DNA of 64,000 nt, taken from positions 1 through 64,000 of the forward strand of contig NZ_MVOC01000036.1 in assembly GCF_002043095.1 (NCBI RefSeq). The letters are read 5' to 3'. This document shows positions 14,932 through 23,831 of this stretch, piece after piece. The stretch is from Mycobacterium sp. AT1. GTDB lineage: Bacteria; Actinomycetota; Actinomycetes; Mycobacteriales; Mycobacteriaceae. How positions within the stretch are numbered: position 1 is the stretch's first letter; each line of letters begins with the position of its first letter. The translations under genes and the position numbers were made by a program. A model generated the notes under the pieces. The model saw nothing but the letters and a program-made list of their open reading frames with translations, ran no database searches and was not told where the DNA came from.

Positions 14932-15338
14932 TGACCGTCCCGAAAGTCCAACTGACCGACGACGAATGGCGTAAGAAGCTCTCGCCCCAGGAGTTCGCCG
15001 TGCTGCGTCAGGCCGGCACCGAGCGCCCGTTCGTCGGCGAGTACACCGACACCAACACCGAGGGCGTCTACCAGTGTCGGGCGTGCGGTGCGGAGATCTT
15101 CCGCAGCACCGAGAAGTTCGAATCGCATTGCGGCTGGCCATCCTTCTTCGACCCCGCCGACTCGGACGCCGTCATCTTGAAGACCGACGACTCGGGTGGC
15201 ATGCATCGGGTCGAAGTCCTGTGCGCCAGCTGCCACAGCCACCTCGGTCACGTATTCGAAGGCGAGGGGTACCCCACCCCGACCGATCAGCGGTACTGCA
15301 TCAACTCGATCTCGATGAAGCTGGTTCCGGCGACGTAA
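14931..15338 (+). CDS. msrB: Peptide methionine (R)-S-oxide reductase MsrB
   Basis: A 135-residue MsrB that reduces methionine-R-sulfoxide in proteins. The two zinc CxxC pairs are present (CRAC and CASC), with the substrate-binding segment HCGWPSFFDP and the catalytic cysteine in RYCINSISM. ATG 14931 shares a base with the aftC stop (TGATG), so the two are co-transcribed. Its 3' end overlaps the convergent GGDEF-EAL gene by 38 bp. Length matches cytosolic single-domain MsrB. Confidence 0.96.
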   Translation: MTVPKVQLTDDEWRKKLSPQEFAVLRQAGTERPFVGEYTDTNTEGVYQCRACGAEIFRSTEKFESHCGWPSFFDPADSDAVILKTDDSGGMHRVEVLCASCHSHLGHVFEGEGYPTPTDQRYCINSISMKLVPAT

Positions 15339-17619
15339 GCCTGCGGAGCAGGTCACACAGTTCGGCGCCGGCGAGCGGCGGACTGAAGTGAAACCCCTGC
15401 GCCACGTCGCACCCGTAGTCACGGAGCATCGTCCTGGTGTCGTCGTTCTCCACGCCCTCGGCTACGACCGTCACACCGAGCTCGTGCGCCAGGTCGACCA
15501 CGGCGCGGACCACGGCCGCCGCACGCGCGTCGTCCACGATGGGGGCGATGAACTGCCGGTCGAGTTTGACCTCGTCGATCGGCAACTCGCACAGGTAACC
15601 GAGCGCCGAGTAGCCGCTGCCGAAATCGTCGATGGCGACCCGCGTTCCGCGTCCCCGTAGCGAATCGAGCACCTGACGGGTCCGGTCGACGTCGTCCAGC
15701 AACAGGTCTTCGGTGATCTCGATGGTCAACAGGTCCGGGCTGAGGTCACGCGCGTCGAGCGAGCGCAGAATGCGCTTCGGCAACTCCAGATCGCACAGCG
15801 ACGGTGCGAACATGTTGACGGCCACTGGCACCCGGACACCGTTGGCCTTCCAGTGGGCCACGTCCTCGAGCGCCCGCTCGACCACCAAATCGGTCAGCGA
15901 CCTCATCAACCCGTACTCACGGACCAAGGGAAGGAACTTGTCGGGACCGAGCAATCCGCGTTCGGGATGGGGCCAACGGACCAACGCCTCGACGCCGACG
16001 AATTCTCCGTCGAGGAGCCCGAACTTGGGTTGATAGACCAGGCTGAGACCGGCGTGGTCGATCGTGTTGCGCAGTTGGCCCAGCAGTCTGACCGTGCTCG
16101 TTCCGGCATTGCCCACCCTTCCCGTCCCCTTGGGCCGGGTCCGCGTCATCTCCGGATCGAAGGTGTGCACCCCGCCCGTGCGCGAACGCTTGGCGGAATA
16201 CATCGCCAGGTCGGCGCGCTTCAACAGCGCCTCGGCCGAGACGGCCGCGTCGTCGCCGGTCGCCACGGCCAGTCCAATGCTGGGTCGCAGCAACAGATCA
16301 TGGCCGTCGATGACGAACTGGTCGTCGAACGACGCCATGAGCCTCCGTGCCACCTGTCGGGAGTGTTCGGTCTTGCCCTCCAGCAGCACCGCGAACTCGT
16401 CACCGCCCACCCGGGCCACCGTGTCACCGGCGCGGACACAGCCAAGGATTCGTTGCGCCGCGAGCACCAGCAATTGGTCTCCGGCCGGGTGGCCGAGGTT
16501 GTCGTTGACGAGCTTGAAGTCGTCGAGATCCAACGACAACACCGCCACCGGTTGTCGATCGCGGACGTGCAACTGCATGGCGTGCGACAGGCGGTCGTTG
16601 AACAGCGCGCGATTCGCCAACCCCGTCAACGGGTCCCGCAACGCCTGCTCCGCGACCAGGTCCAGGAGGCGGCGGTTCTCCCTGACCACGAAGAACTGCC
16701 GCAACAGCACCGCGACGACCAAGACCACCGTCGGAAAGAACAGCGCGGCCATCCCCGGCTGCTGCAGATTCGTCGGTGCGCACACCGCGGCGGCTATCGC
16801 GATCGGGACGTAGGGCAGACACAACACCCATCGCGACGGCACCCGCAAGGTCGACGATTCCGTCGCGGGCTCGTCCACCCCGAGCAGCGCCGCCGCCCCG
16901 ATGATCAGCATGCCCACGAAGTAGCCGACGTCGGTCACGCGCCCGATCTGGTAGTCGTACTGGCCGGCCGCGCTGAGGTAGACGAACGCACTGTCGGCCA
17001 GCGCCATCACGATGACACCGGCGGTCAGGAACGACGTCGTCCGCCGCTGCCCCGCGCGCGCCCGGGTCTGGACGAGCACCGCCACCGTGATGACGACGAA
17101 GTCGCTGACCGGGTAGGCCAACGACAACCAGAATGCGACAGGGTCGCCGCTGTCAGCCTCGTACGCGTCGCGCAGCACCAGCACCCACGAGATCTGGAAC
17201 AGTGCCGCGGCCGCGATCAACCCGTCGAGAACCAATCGGGTGCGTGAATGACCCACGTGCCCGACGGGATAGGCGGCCAGCCCGACGCAGGCTCCGACCG
17301 GAAACATCAGATAGCCGGCGTCGGCCAGCGACGGGAACGGCGGAACGTCGGTGGCCATCTCGAGGTAGCTCCACAGGAGGGAACCGGCGACCCATCCGCC
17401 GACGCCGACTGCGATGCTCGACCAGGCGAGCCGCTTGCGACCGGTGGCGTGCACTGCGGCGCGGATCGTGCACACCGTGGCGAACACAGCGAACAACACA
17501 CTGGAGACGTTGGACACGATGGTGACGGTCGGTTCCACGTCCCAGTCGACGATCGTCCACGCCGAGAGCAGGGCTGCGACCACGGCGGCCGTCGCCACTA
17601 CTACTGCGGTCTTCCCCAT
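15301..17619 (-). CDS. Membrane GGDEF-EAL cyclic-di-GMP enzyme
   Basis: A 772-residue protein with an N-terminal half of about nine or ten membrane helices (residues 1-310), a GGDEF domain (about 335-500) and an EAL domain (about 510-765). Both catalytic motifs are intact: GGDEF with the inhibitory I-site RxxD exactly five residues before it (RAGDTVARVGGDEF), and EAL with VEALVRW, IDDFGSGYSALG, EITEDLL, VKLD and VAEGVEN. It could therefore make and degrade c-di-GMP, with the membrane part as sensor. TAGCAT (minus strand, 17626-17631) six bases before the ATG predicts a leaderless mRNA. It lies between msrB and hemQ, where I recall no such gene in M. tuberculosis. Confidence 0.93.
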   Translation of the reverse strand: MGKTAVVVATAAVVAALLSAWTIVDWDVEPTVTIVSNVSSVLFAVFATVCTIRAAVHATGRKRLAWSSIAVGVGGWVAGSLLWSYLEMATDVPPFPSLADAGYLMFPVGACVGLAAYPVGHVGHSRTRLVLDGLIAAAALFQISWVLVLRDAYEADSGDPVAFWLSLAYPVSDFVVITVAVLVQTRARAGQRRTTSFLTAGVIVMALADSAFVYLSAAGQYDYQIGRVTDVGYFVGMLIIGAAALLGVDEPATESSTLRVPSRWVLCLPYVPIAIAAAVCAPTNLQQPGMAALFFPTVVLVVAVLLRQFFVVRENRRLLDLVAEQALRDPLTGLANRALFNDRLSHAMQLHVRDRQPVAVLSLDLDDFKLVNDNLGHPAGDQLLVLAAQRILGCVRAGDTVARVGGDEFAVLLEGKTEHSRQVARRLMASFDDQFVIDGHDLLLRPSIGLAVATGDDAAVSAEALLKRADLAMYSAKRSRTGGVHTFDPEMTRTRPKGTGRVGNAGTSTVRLLGQLRNTIDHAGLSLVYQPKFGLLDGEFVGVEALVRWPHPERGLLGPDKFLPLVREYGLMRSLTDLVVERALEDVAHWKANGVRVPVAVNMFAPSLCDLELPKRILRSLDARDLSPDLLTIEITEDLLLDDVDRTRQVLDSLRGRGTRVAIDDFGSGYSALGYLCELPIDEVKLDRQFIAPIVDDARAAAVVRAVVDLAHELGVTVVAEGVENDDTRTMLRDYGCDVAQGFHFSPPLAGAELCDLLRRLTSPEPASSRSS

Positions 17620-17658
17620 CGGGCGATGCTAGCAAACAGGGAAAGGGTATGAAACCTA

Positions 17659-17685
17659 AACTGCCCGAAAATTGACCGGGCAGTT
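17659..17685 (-). terminator. Hairpin between hemQ and the GGDEF-EAL gene
   Basis: AACTGCCCG and CGGGCAGTT form a perfect 9-bp stem with a 9-nt AT-rich loop, 41 bp after the hemQ stop and 40 bp before the GGDEF-EAL start. It probably ends the hemE-hemY-hemQ transcript. Confidence 0.55.
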
Positions 17686-17725
17686 ACTTCGATCTGGCCG
17701 CAACGCGAGCAAACCGACGCAGTGC

Positions 17726-18418
17726 TTACGGGAACCGGGCGACGAGCTCCTCGACACCGACGCGCGGCCCGGTGAAGAACGGGGTCTCCTCGCGCACGTG
17801 CCTGCGGGCGTCGGTGTAGCGCAGCTTCCACATCAGCTCCACGATGCGGCCCAGGTCCGGCCCCTCGAAGGCCAGGATCCACTCGTAGTCACCGAGCGCG
17901 AAGGCGGGCACCGTGTTGGCGCGCACGTCGGGATACTCGCGGCCCGCCATCCCATGCTCGACGAGCATCTTGCGGCGCTCGTCGTCGGGCAACAGATACC
18001 ACTCCAGCGACCGGACGAACGGATAGACGCACACGTAGTCGCCGGGGTCCTCACCAGCGATGAACGCCGGAACGTGACTCTTGTTGAACTCCGCGGGCCG
18101 GTGCAACGCCACAACGCTCCACACCGGCTCGCTGACCCGGCCGAGGGACGTCCGCCGGAACGACGAGTAGGTCTTCTGCAGGTCTTCCACGCGCTCGGCG
18201 TGCGTCCAGATCATGTAGTCGGCGTCGGCCCGGAAGCCGGCCACGTCGTACATCCCGCGGACGACCACGCCGTTCTCCTCCTGCTGCTTGAGGAACGTGA
18301 TCGTCTCGTCGACGACGGCCGCGCGATCATCGCCCAGCTCCTCCGGCTGCACCGCGAACACCGAGATCATCATGTATCTCGTCATGGAATTGAGGGTGTC
18401 GTAGTCCAGCTTCGCCAT
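17726..18418 (-). CDS. hemQ: Coproheme decarboxylase HemQ (ChdC)
   Basis: A 230-residue member of the chlorite-dismutase-like family, in Gram-positives the enzyme that turns coproheme into protoheme by two peroxide-dependent decarboxylations. Family marks are DETITFLKQQEENGVVVRGMY, the DYMIWTHAER region, SLEWYLLPDDERRKML, FALGDYEWILAFE and the closing MWKLRY...RHVREETPFFTG. ATG 18418 (MAKLDYDTL) is the start; an upstream open extension belongs to the hemY interval. It is the last gene of the tight hemE-hemY-hemQ operon, five bases after hemY, as in M. tuberculosis Rv2676c-Rv2678c. Confidence 0.93.
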   Translation of the reverse strand: MAKLDYDTLNSMTRYMMISVFAVQPEELGDDRAAVVDETITFLKQQEENGVVVRGMYDVAGFRADADYMIWTHAERVEDLQKTYSSFRRTSLGRVSEPVWSVVALHRPAEFNKSHVPAFIAGEDPGDYVCVYPFVRSLEWYLLPDDERRKMLVEHGMAGREYPDVRANTVPAFALGDYEWILAFEGPDLGRIVELMWKLRYTDARRHVREETPFFTGPRVGVEELVARFP

Positions 18419-18423
18419 ACGAG

Positions 18424-19779
18424 CTATCGTGCCACGCCCGACGTCGTCAACGCCGCCACCGCCTTGGTGGCGGATCCCACACAGGCGGGTACGCCGATGC
18501 CGTCGAGGTACGCCCCCGCGACCACCAGCGTCGAGGGCAAGCCCGAGCGCAGCTCGGCGACCAGCCCGGCGTGCCCCGGCCCGTACTGCGGCATCGCGTC
18601 CATCCAGCGCTGGACATGGCAGTCCACCGGGTCCGACGTCACCCCGAACACCGTCGACAGGTCCTCGGCAGCCCACCGGAGCAGATCCTCGTCACCCACG
18701 TCTCGGGCAAGGGAGTCGCCGAACCGGCCGAACGACAACCGCACCAGCTCCACGTTGCCCCGGCGTCCCCACTTGCGGGACGTCAGCGTCATCGCCTTCG
18801 AGTTGAGCCGTTCACCGCTGGCGACCAGCACGCCCGACTGCTCGGGCATCGGAGTCCCACCCGGCAGCGCGAGCACGACCAGCGCCGACGACGCCGTCTG
18901 AATGCGACGCGCCGCCGCGGCCGATCTCGGTGCCACGCCGTCGATCAACGTCGGCAGCCGAGGCGCCGGCACCGCGAGCACCACGCCGTCGGCATGCCAG
19001 TGCCCGCCCTCGTCGTCGACCAGCGACCACCCCCGGCCGTCCCGACTGACCTGCTTCACCCCGACGCGCACCCAGTCGACCCGTGCCTGCCGCACCAACG
19101 CGTCGAGCAGCACCGCATAACCGCCGTCGACCGCCCCGAACACCGATCCGGGCATCGGCGGAGGCAGCGCCTCGCGAACCGCGTCGGTCAGACTGCGGGC
19201 CCCACGATCCAGGGCAGCCGCCAGCGTCGGAGCGGCAGCCCTGAGGCCGATGGTCGCCGACGAACCGGCGTAGACACCCGCCAACAACGGATCCACCGAC
19301 CGCATCACCACCTGCGGACCGAAACGGTCGCCGATCAGCTCCGCGACGGTCGGGTCCGCGCCGGGGCGCCACGAGAACGGTCGCGATGGTTCGTCGGCGA
19401 TCCGCGCCACCGTCGCGTCGTCGACGAGCCCGGCCATCGACGACGCCTGAGCCGGGATGCCCTGCAGCGTGCCCTGCGGCATCGGATGCAGGCGCCCCTC
19501 GCTGAAGATGAGCGGCCGAACCCCCGTGGTGCCGATCTTCCTGTCGGCCAACCCCAACTCGGCCAGCAGCGCCGACACCTCCGGACGCCGTGCCACGAAC
19601 GCCTCGGCCCCGACGTCCACCAACTGACCGCCGATACGCTCGGTGCGCAACACCCCACCGAGGCGATCAGCGGGGTCGAAGAGCGTGATCGACGCCTCCG
19701 AGCCTGCCGCGACGCGCAACCGGTAGGCGGCTACCAATCCCGAAATGCCGCCTCCGACAACACAATAGGCGGCTCTCAC
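18424..19779 (-). CDS. hemY: Coproporphyrinogen III oxidase (CgoX/HemY)
   Basis: A 451-residue FAD enzyme that oxidises coproporphyrinogen III (named protoporphyrinogen oxidase in older annotation). The FAD dinucleotide-binding site is at the N-terminus (VVGGGISGLVAAYRL), followed by the GG-motif DRLGGVLRTERIGGQLVDVGAE and a C-terminal FAD contact LVVAGAYLDGIGVPACVGS. The GTG start overlaps the hemE stop by four bases (GTGA), implying translational coupling. Together with HemQ downstream it shows that this organism uses the coproporphyrin-dependent branch of haem synthesis. Confidence 0.93.
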   Translation of the reverse strand: MRAAYCVVGGGISGLVAAYRLRVAAGSEASITLFDPADRLGGVLRTERIGGQLVDVGAEAFVARRPEVSALLAELGLADRKIGTTGVRPLIFSEGRLHPMPQGTLQGIPAQASSMAGLVDDATVARIADEPSRPFSWRPGADPTVAELIGDRFGPQVVMRSVDPLLAGVYAGSSATIGLRAAAPTLAAALDRGARSLTDAVREALPPPMPGSVFGAVDGGYAVLLDALVRQARVDWVRVGVKQVSRDGRGWSLVDDEGGHWHADGVVLAVPAPRLPTLIDGVAPRSAAAARRIQTASSALVVLALPGGTPMPEQSGVLVASGERLNSKAMTLTSRKWGRRGNVELVRLSFGRFGDSLARDVGDEDLLRWAAEDLSTVFGVTSDPVDCHVQRWMDAMPQYGPGHAGLVAELRSGLPSTLVVAGAYLDGIGVPACVGSATKAVAALTTSGVAR

Positions 19780-20837
19780 AACGCGTGCACCAACGCCACC
19801 GCCTCGGTGATGACGCCAGGGTCGGTCGGCGGAAGCACACCGTGACCCAGGTTGAAGACATGGCCGGTGGCCCCTGCGTCGACGGCCCGTCGACCGTCTT
19901 CGACCACGTTGCGGACCGCACGCTCGACCACCGGCCAGCCCGCCAGCAGAACCACCGGATCGAGATTGCCCTGCAGCGCACAGCCCGGACGCACCCGGCC
20001 GGCCGCGTCGGTCAGCGACGTCCGCCAGTCGACGCCGACCACGGGCTTGTCCCCCACCGACACCGCCTCCGACATGGCGCCAAGCAACTCGGCCGTGCCG
20101 ACCCCGAAGTGCGTCATCGGCACGCCTTCCGCGGCGAGGGTCTCGAACACCCGCGAGCTGTGCGGCAGCACATAGGTCCGATAGTCGGCCAACGACAACG
20201 TGCCCGCCCAGGAGTCGAACAGCTGGATCGCGTCGACGCCGGCGTCCAACTGCGTCTTGAGGAACCCGATGGTCACGTCGGTGAGAGCCGTCATCAGGGC
20301 GTGCCAGGTGTCGGATTCACCGAGCATCATCGCCTTGGTGCGCTCGTGGTTGCGGCTGGGTCCGCCCTCGACCAGGTAGGACGCCAGGGTGAAGGGAGCA
20401 CCGGCGAAGCCGATCAGCGGCACGTCACCCAGCGCCGCGGTCAGCAGCGCGATCGCATCCGCGACGGGCGCCACCGCGTCACGATCCAGCGGCGTCAGCG
20501 ACGTCACGTCGGCGGCAGTCCGGATGGGCTCGGCGATCACCGGCCCGACGTCGGGGACGATGTCGACGTCGACGCCCGCCGCGCGCAGCGGCACGACGAT
20601 GTCGGAGAACAGGATGGCCGCGTCGACGCCGTGGCGACGCACCGGCTGCAGCGTGATCTCGGTGATCAGCTCGGCGTCGAAGCACGCCTGCATCATCGTG
20701 TTCTTTGCCCGCAACGCCCGGTACTCGGGGAGGGATCGACCGGCCTGCCGCATGAACCACACGGGCACACGGCTGGGCTTACGGCCTGCGGCCGCGGTCA
20801 GATAGGGCGACTCTGGCAGGTCACGACGGGTACTCAT
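19776..20837 (-). CDS. hemE: Uroporphyrinogen decarboxylase HemE
   Basis: A 353-residue uroporphyrinogen III decarboxylase, which makes coproporphyrinogen III. The active-site signature PVWFMRQAGRSLPEYR is near residue 25, the catalytic aspartate is in ILFSDIVVPL, and ALQGNLDPVVLLA lies near the end. ATG 20837 (MSTRRDLPESP) is chosen; ATG 20855 six codons upstream is possible. First gene of the hemE-hemY-hemQ operon. The enoyl-CoA hydratase gene that I recall beside hemE in M. tuberculosis (echA15) is absent; a DUF3000 gene follows directly on the other strand. Confidence 0.96.
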   Translation of the reverse strand: MSTRRDLPESPYLTAAAGRKPSRVPVWFMRQAGRSLPEYRALRAKNTMMQACFDAELITEITLQPVRRHGVDAAILFSDIVVPLRAAGVDVDIVPDVGPVIAEPIRTAADVTSLTPLDRDAVAPVADAIALLTAALGDVPLIGFAGAPFTLASYLVEGGPSRNHERTKAMMLGESDTWHALMTALTDVTIGFLKTQLDAGVDAIQLFDSWAGTLSLADYRTYVLPHSSRVFETLAAEGVPMTHFGVGTAELLGAMSEAVSVGDKPVVGVDWRTSLTDAAGRVRPGCALQGNLDPVVLLAGWPVVERAVRNVVEDGRRAVDAGATGHVFNLGHGVLPPTDPGVITEAVALVHAL

Positions 20838-20915
20838 CGCCACCCATGCTGCCATGCAGTAACGCTTCGGCGCGCCTTCGCTGCCCCATCCCCGAATCAG
20901 CTAGCGTCAAACCCC

Positions 20916-21497
20916 ATGACCACCGTCGAGCCGGCTCAGTTCCGGGCAGCGGTGGAGGCAATGAATGCCACCACCGTCCGGCCCGAGATCGAGCTCGGCC
21001 CGATCCGGCCGCCTCAGCGACTGGCGCCGTACAGCTATGCGCTCGGCGCCGAGGTTCGCCACCCCGAAACCACCGTCGTCCCCGAGCGGTCCGACGGCGA
21101 CGCATTCGGCCGCCTGATCCTCCTGCACGACCCCGAAGGCGCCGAGGCGTGGGACGGCACGATGCGCCTGGTGGCTTACATCCAGGCCGACCTGGACTCC
21201 ACCGAAGCCGTCGACCCGCTGCTTCCCGAAGTGGCCTGGAGCTGGCTCGTCGACGCGCTCGCCGAACACGACGACCACGTCACCGCCCTCGGCGGCACCG
21301 TGACGGCGACGACGTCGGTGCGGTACGGCGACATCTCGGGCCCGCCACGGGCCCACCAATTGGAGCTGCGCGCATCGTGGACCGCGACCAACCTCGAACT
21401 GGGACCGCACGTGCAGGCCTTCTGCGAAGTGCTGGAGCACGCCGCGGGCCTTCCACCGGCCGGGGTCACCGACCTCGGCGCTCGCACGCGCGCCTGA
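20916..21497 (+). CDS. DUF3000 domain protein
   Basis: A 193-residue actinobacterial protein of the DUF3000 family, with no known activity. Visible conserved segments are FRAAVEAMNATTVRPEIELGPI, RLAPYSYALGAEV, GRLILLHDPEG and LVDALAEHDDHVTALGGTVT. No membrane helix or signal is present. ATG 20916 is preceded by TAGCGT (20902-20907) at eight bases, compatible with a leaderless start. It is one base from the RNase D gene, so the two form an operon, as for Rv2680-Rv2681. Confidence 0.88.
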   Translation: MTTVEPAQFRAAVEAMNATTVRPEIELGPIRPPQRLAPYSYALGAEVRHPETTVVPERSDGDAFGRLILLHDPEGAEAWDGTMRLVAYIQADLDSTEAVDPLLPEVAWSWLVDALAEHDDHVTALGGTVTATTSVRYGDISGPPRAHQLELRASWTATNLELGPHVQAFCEVLEHAAGLPPAGVTDLGARTRA

Positions 21498-21498
21498 C

Positions 21499-22815
21499 AT
21501 GACTGAGGGTTTCACTGCCGGGGACGCCGGCCCCGACGAGACGACGGGCGAGCAAGACGCCGTCGAGCCCGAGGCAGAGGCGACCCCACTACTGGCACCC
21601 GCGGACGGCGTACCCGAGCTGGCCGTCACGTCCGACCAGATCCTGGCTGCGGCCGAACTATTGGTGTCGGGGCACGGCCCGTTCGCGATCGACGCCGAAC
21701 GAGCCTCGGGCTTCCGCTACTCAAACCGCGCCTATCTGATCCAGATTCGGCGGGCAGGCGCGGGCTCCGTGCTGATCGACCCCGTCAACCATGGCGAAGA
21801 CCCGCTGATGGTGATGGCGCCACTGGCCGACGTGCTGGACACCGACGAGTGGATCCTGCATGCGGCCGATCAGGACCTGCCATGCCTGGCCGAGCTGGGA
21901 ATGGTGCCGCCCCAGCTGTACGACACCGAGTTGGCGGGCCGGCTGGCCGGATTCGACAGGGTGAACCTGGCAGCGATGGTGCAACGACTGCTCGGACTGC
22001 ACCTGGTCAAGGGGCACGGTGCTGCGGACTGGTCCCAGCGTCCCCTTCCGTCGGAGTGGCTCAACTACGCGGCGCTGGATGTCGAGGTATTGCTCGAGCT
22101 CCGCGCGGCGGTCGCCGCCGAACTGGAAGCGCAGGGCAAGACCCGTTGGGCGGCAGAGGAATTCGAGCACCTGCGCACCTTCGTCGCATCGCCGACGCGG
22201 CGCGATCGCTGGCGCAAGACCTCAGGGATCCACAAGGTCAAGAGCCCGCGGACGCTGGCCGCCGTTCGGGAACTCTGGACGACGCGCGACCACATCGCCC
22301 AGCGCCGCGACATCGCGCCCGGACGCATCCTGCCCGACGCAGCCATCATCAACGCTGCCACGGTCAATCCCGACACCGTCGAGAAGTTGGTGGCACTGCC
22401 GGTGTTCGGCGGCTCCCGCCAGCGCCGCAGTGCGGGCGTCTGGCTGGACGCGCTGTCGCGGGCCCGCACCACCGACGACCTTCCGACCGCGTCCGAGCCG
22501 GTCACCGGACCACCCCCCGCGGTGCGGTGGAGCCGGCGCAAGCCCGAGGCCGCCGAACGGCTCGACCGCGTCCGCGCAGGACTCGCCGAACTGTCGCAAC
22601 GGGTTTCGGTGCCGGCCGAGAATCTGCTGACCCCCGACCTGGTGCGCCGGTTGGTGTGGGATTGGCAGCCAATCACCGACGCCGCGACGGTGATCGACGC
22701 CTTCCTGGCCGAGGCGGGTGCGCGACCGTGGCAGCGGGAGTTGACGGTGCCGGTGCTGACCGAGGCGTTGACGGCCGCCCCGACACCGCCGACCGAGGAC
22801 GCTCCGACTTCCTAG
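21499..22815 (+). CDS. Ribonuclease D-like 3'-5' exonuclease with HRDC
   Basis: A 438-residue protein. After an acidic low-complexity head of about 45 residues comes a DEDD-type exonuclease domain: motif I FAIDAERASGFRYS, motif II LHAADQDLPCL, motif III YAALDVEVLLEL. An HRDC domain follows (about 225-300, from ELWTTRDHIAQRRDIAPGRILPD). RNase D trims the 3' ends of tRNA and other stable RNAs. The Asp and Glu residues for two metal ions are all visible. It is one base downstream of the DUF3000 gene and its stop overlaps the convergent hydrolase by four bases. Confidence 0.9.
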   Translation: MTEGFTAGDAGPDETTGEQDAVEPEAEATPLLAPADGVPELAVTSDQILAAAELLVSGHGPFAIDAERASGFRYSNRAYLIQIRRAGAGSVLIDPVNHGEDPLMVMAPLADVLDTDEWILHAADQDLPCLAELGMVPPQLYDTELAGRLAGFDRVNLAAMVQRLLGLHLVKGHGAADWSQRPLPSEWLNYAALDVEVLLELRAAVAAELEAQGKTRWAAEEFEHLRTFVASPTRRDRWRKTSGIHKVKSPRTLAAVRELWTTRDHIAQRRDIAPGRILPDAAIINAATVNPDTVEKLVALPVFGGSRQRRSAGVWLDALSRARTTDDLPTASEPVTGPPPAVRWSRRKPEAAERLDRVRAGLAELSQRVSVPAENLLTPDLVRRLVWDWQPITDAATVIDAFLAEAGARPWQRELTVPVLTEALTAAPTPPTEDAPTS

Positions 22816-23714
22816 GTCGCGACGACCCGGTCCACGTGGGCGAAGAAGTGCCGAAGGACGTCCTCGGGAGCCTCGATCTGCGGCCAGTGCGCGATGTCGT
22901 CGGCGAGCATCACGACGTCGGGACTCGGAATCACCTCGAGATAGCGCTGCGCCATGTGTCGACCCGAATTGGGATCGCTCGGACCGTCGATCAGTCGCAT
23001 CGGCACGGCAGTCTCCCGCATTGCCCGGATCCAACGGTTGCGATACAGGTAGCGGTCGGTGACGAACCTGCCCACCTTGTGGCTCACCCGCGTGCCGTCG
23101 TTGTAGGCCATGATCTGGTGGAACTGTTCGAGCTGCCGGGGCGTCGGCTTGGTGTTCTGCCCGAAGAGCTCGTCGAGCGTCCGGTCGACGACGCGCCGGG
23201 CGACCGCGCTGCCCTGGAACCGACTCATCATGTCGCCCAACGGTGTTCGCGACATCAGCTTTTGCACCAGCCGGGGCGTGTACGACTCGTTGAACAGACC
23301 GCCGTTGAGCCAGGTGATCGACTCGATCACCGGCACTCCGTAGGCGTTGTCGCCTGCCTCGTAGCGGGCGAGCAGTTCCTGGCCGACGGAGTCACCCAGG
23401 TCGTGAGCCAACACGTGGAAGGAGTCGATCCCCAGATGATGCAGTAGTGCCTCGTGCATGTCGGCGTGGTCGGGCACGGAGTACTCGTACGCCACGGGTT
23501 TGTCCGAGAAACCCATGCCAAGCATGTCCGGCGCGATGACGGTGAACCGCTCTGTCAGCGTCGGCCAGATCAGCGACCAGTCCCACGAGCTGAACGGATA
23601 CCCGTGGATGAGGAGCAGGGCCGGGCCGGTGCCCTCGACGCGATAGAACGCGTCGAAGCCCAGGTAGTCGAAGTACTGACCGGTGGTCTTCCAGCGCTCC
23701 AGTTCGGCATCCAT
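22812..23714 (-). CDS. Alpha/beta hydrolase, haloalkane dehalogenase/epoxide hydrolase type
   Basis: A 300-residue hydrolase. The oxyanion strand is LLLIHGYPFSSWDWS, the nucleophile elbow is LAHDLGDSVGQEL with aspartate as nucleophile, and the catalytic histidine is in ADDIAHWPQIEAPEDV. An aspartate elbow points to haloalkane dehalogenases, epoxide hydrolases or fluoroacetate dehalogenases rather than esterases; halide-binding residues cannot be assigned safely. A cap domain lies between about 140 and 220. It is convergent with RNase D and lies downstream of dxs on the same strand, separated from it by a terminator-like hairpin. I do not recall it at this place in M. tuberculosis. Confidence 0.85.
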   Translation of the reverse strand: MDAELERWKTTGQYFDYLGFDAFYRVEGTGPALLLIHGYPFSSWDWSLIWPTLTERFTVIAPDMLGMGFSDKPVAYEYSVPDHADMHEALLHHLGIDSFHVLAHDLGDSVGQELLARYEAGDNAYGVPVIESITWLNGGLFNESYTPRLVQKLMSRTPLGDMMSRFQGSAVARRVVDRTLDELFGQNTKPTPRQLEQFHQIMAYNDGTRVSHKVGRFVTDRYLYRNRWIRAMRETAVPMRLIDGPSDPNSGRHMAQRYLEVIPSPDVVMLADDIAHWPQIEAPEDVLRHFFAHVDRVVAT

Positions 23715-23766
23715 GGGCGAAGCCTATGCAGTGGCTAGGGTCCGGCGATCACCGGCTTCGACGCCG

Positions 23767-23818
23767 AACGTGACGTCACTGCGAGAATCGGTCCAACTCT
23801 CCGCAGTGGTGTCACGTT
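23767..23818 (-). terminator. Long imperfect hairpin after dxs
   Basis: AACGTGAC pairs with GTCACGTT, then after two mismatches CACTGCG pairs with CGCAGTG and AGA with TCT around one bulged base; the loop is about 11 nt. It lies 14 bp beyond the dxs stop and most likely ends dxs transcription. Confidence 0.55.
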
Positions 23819-23831
23819 GGACGCCCGGGAC

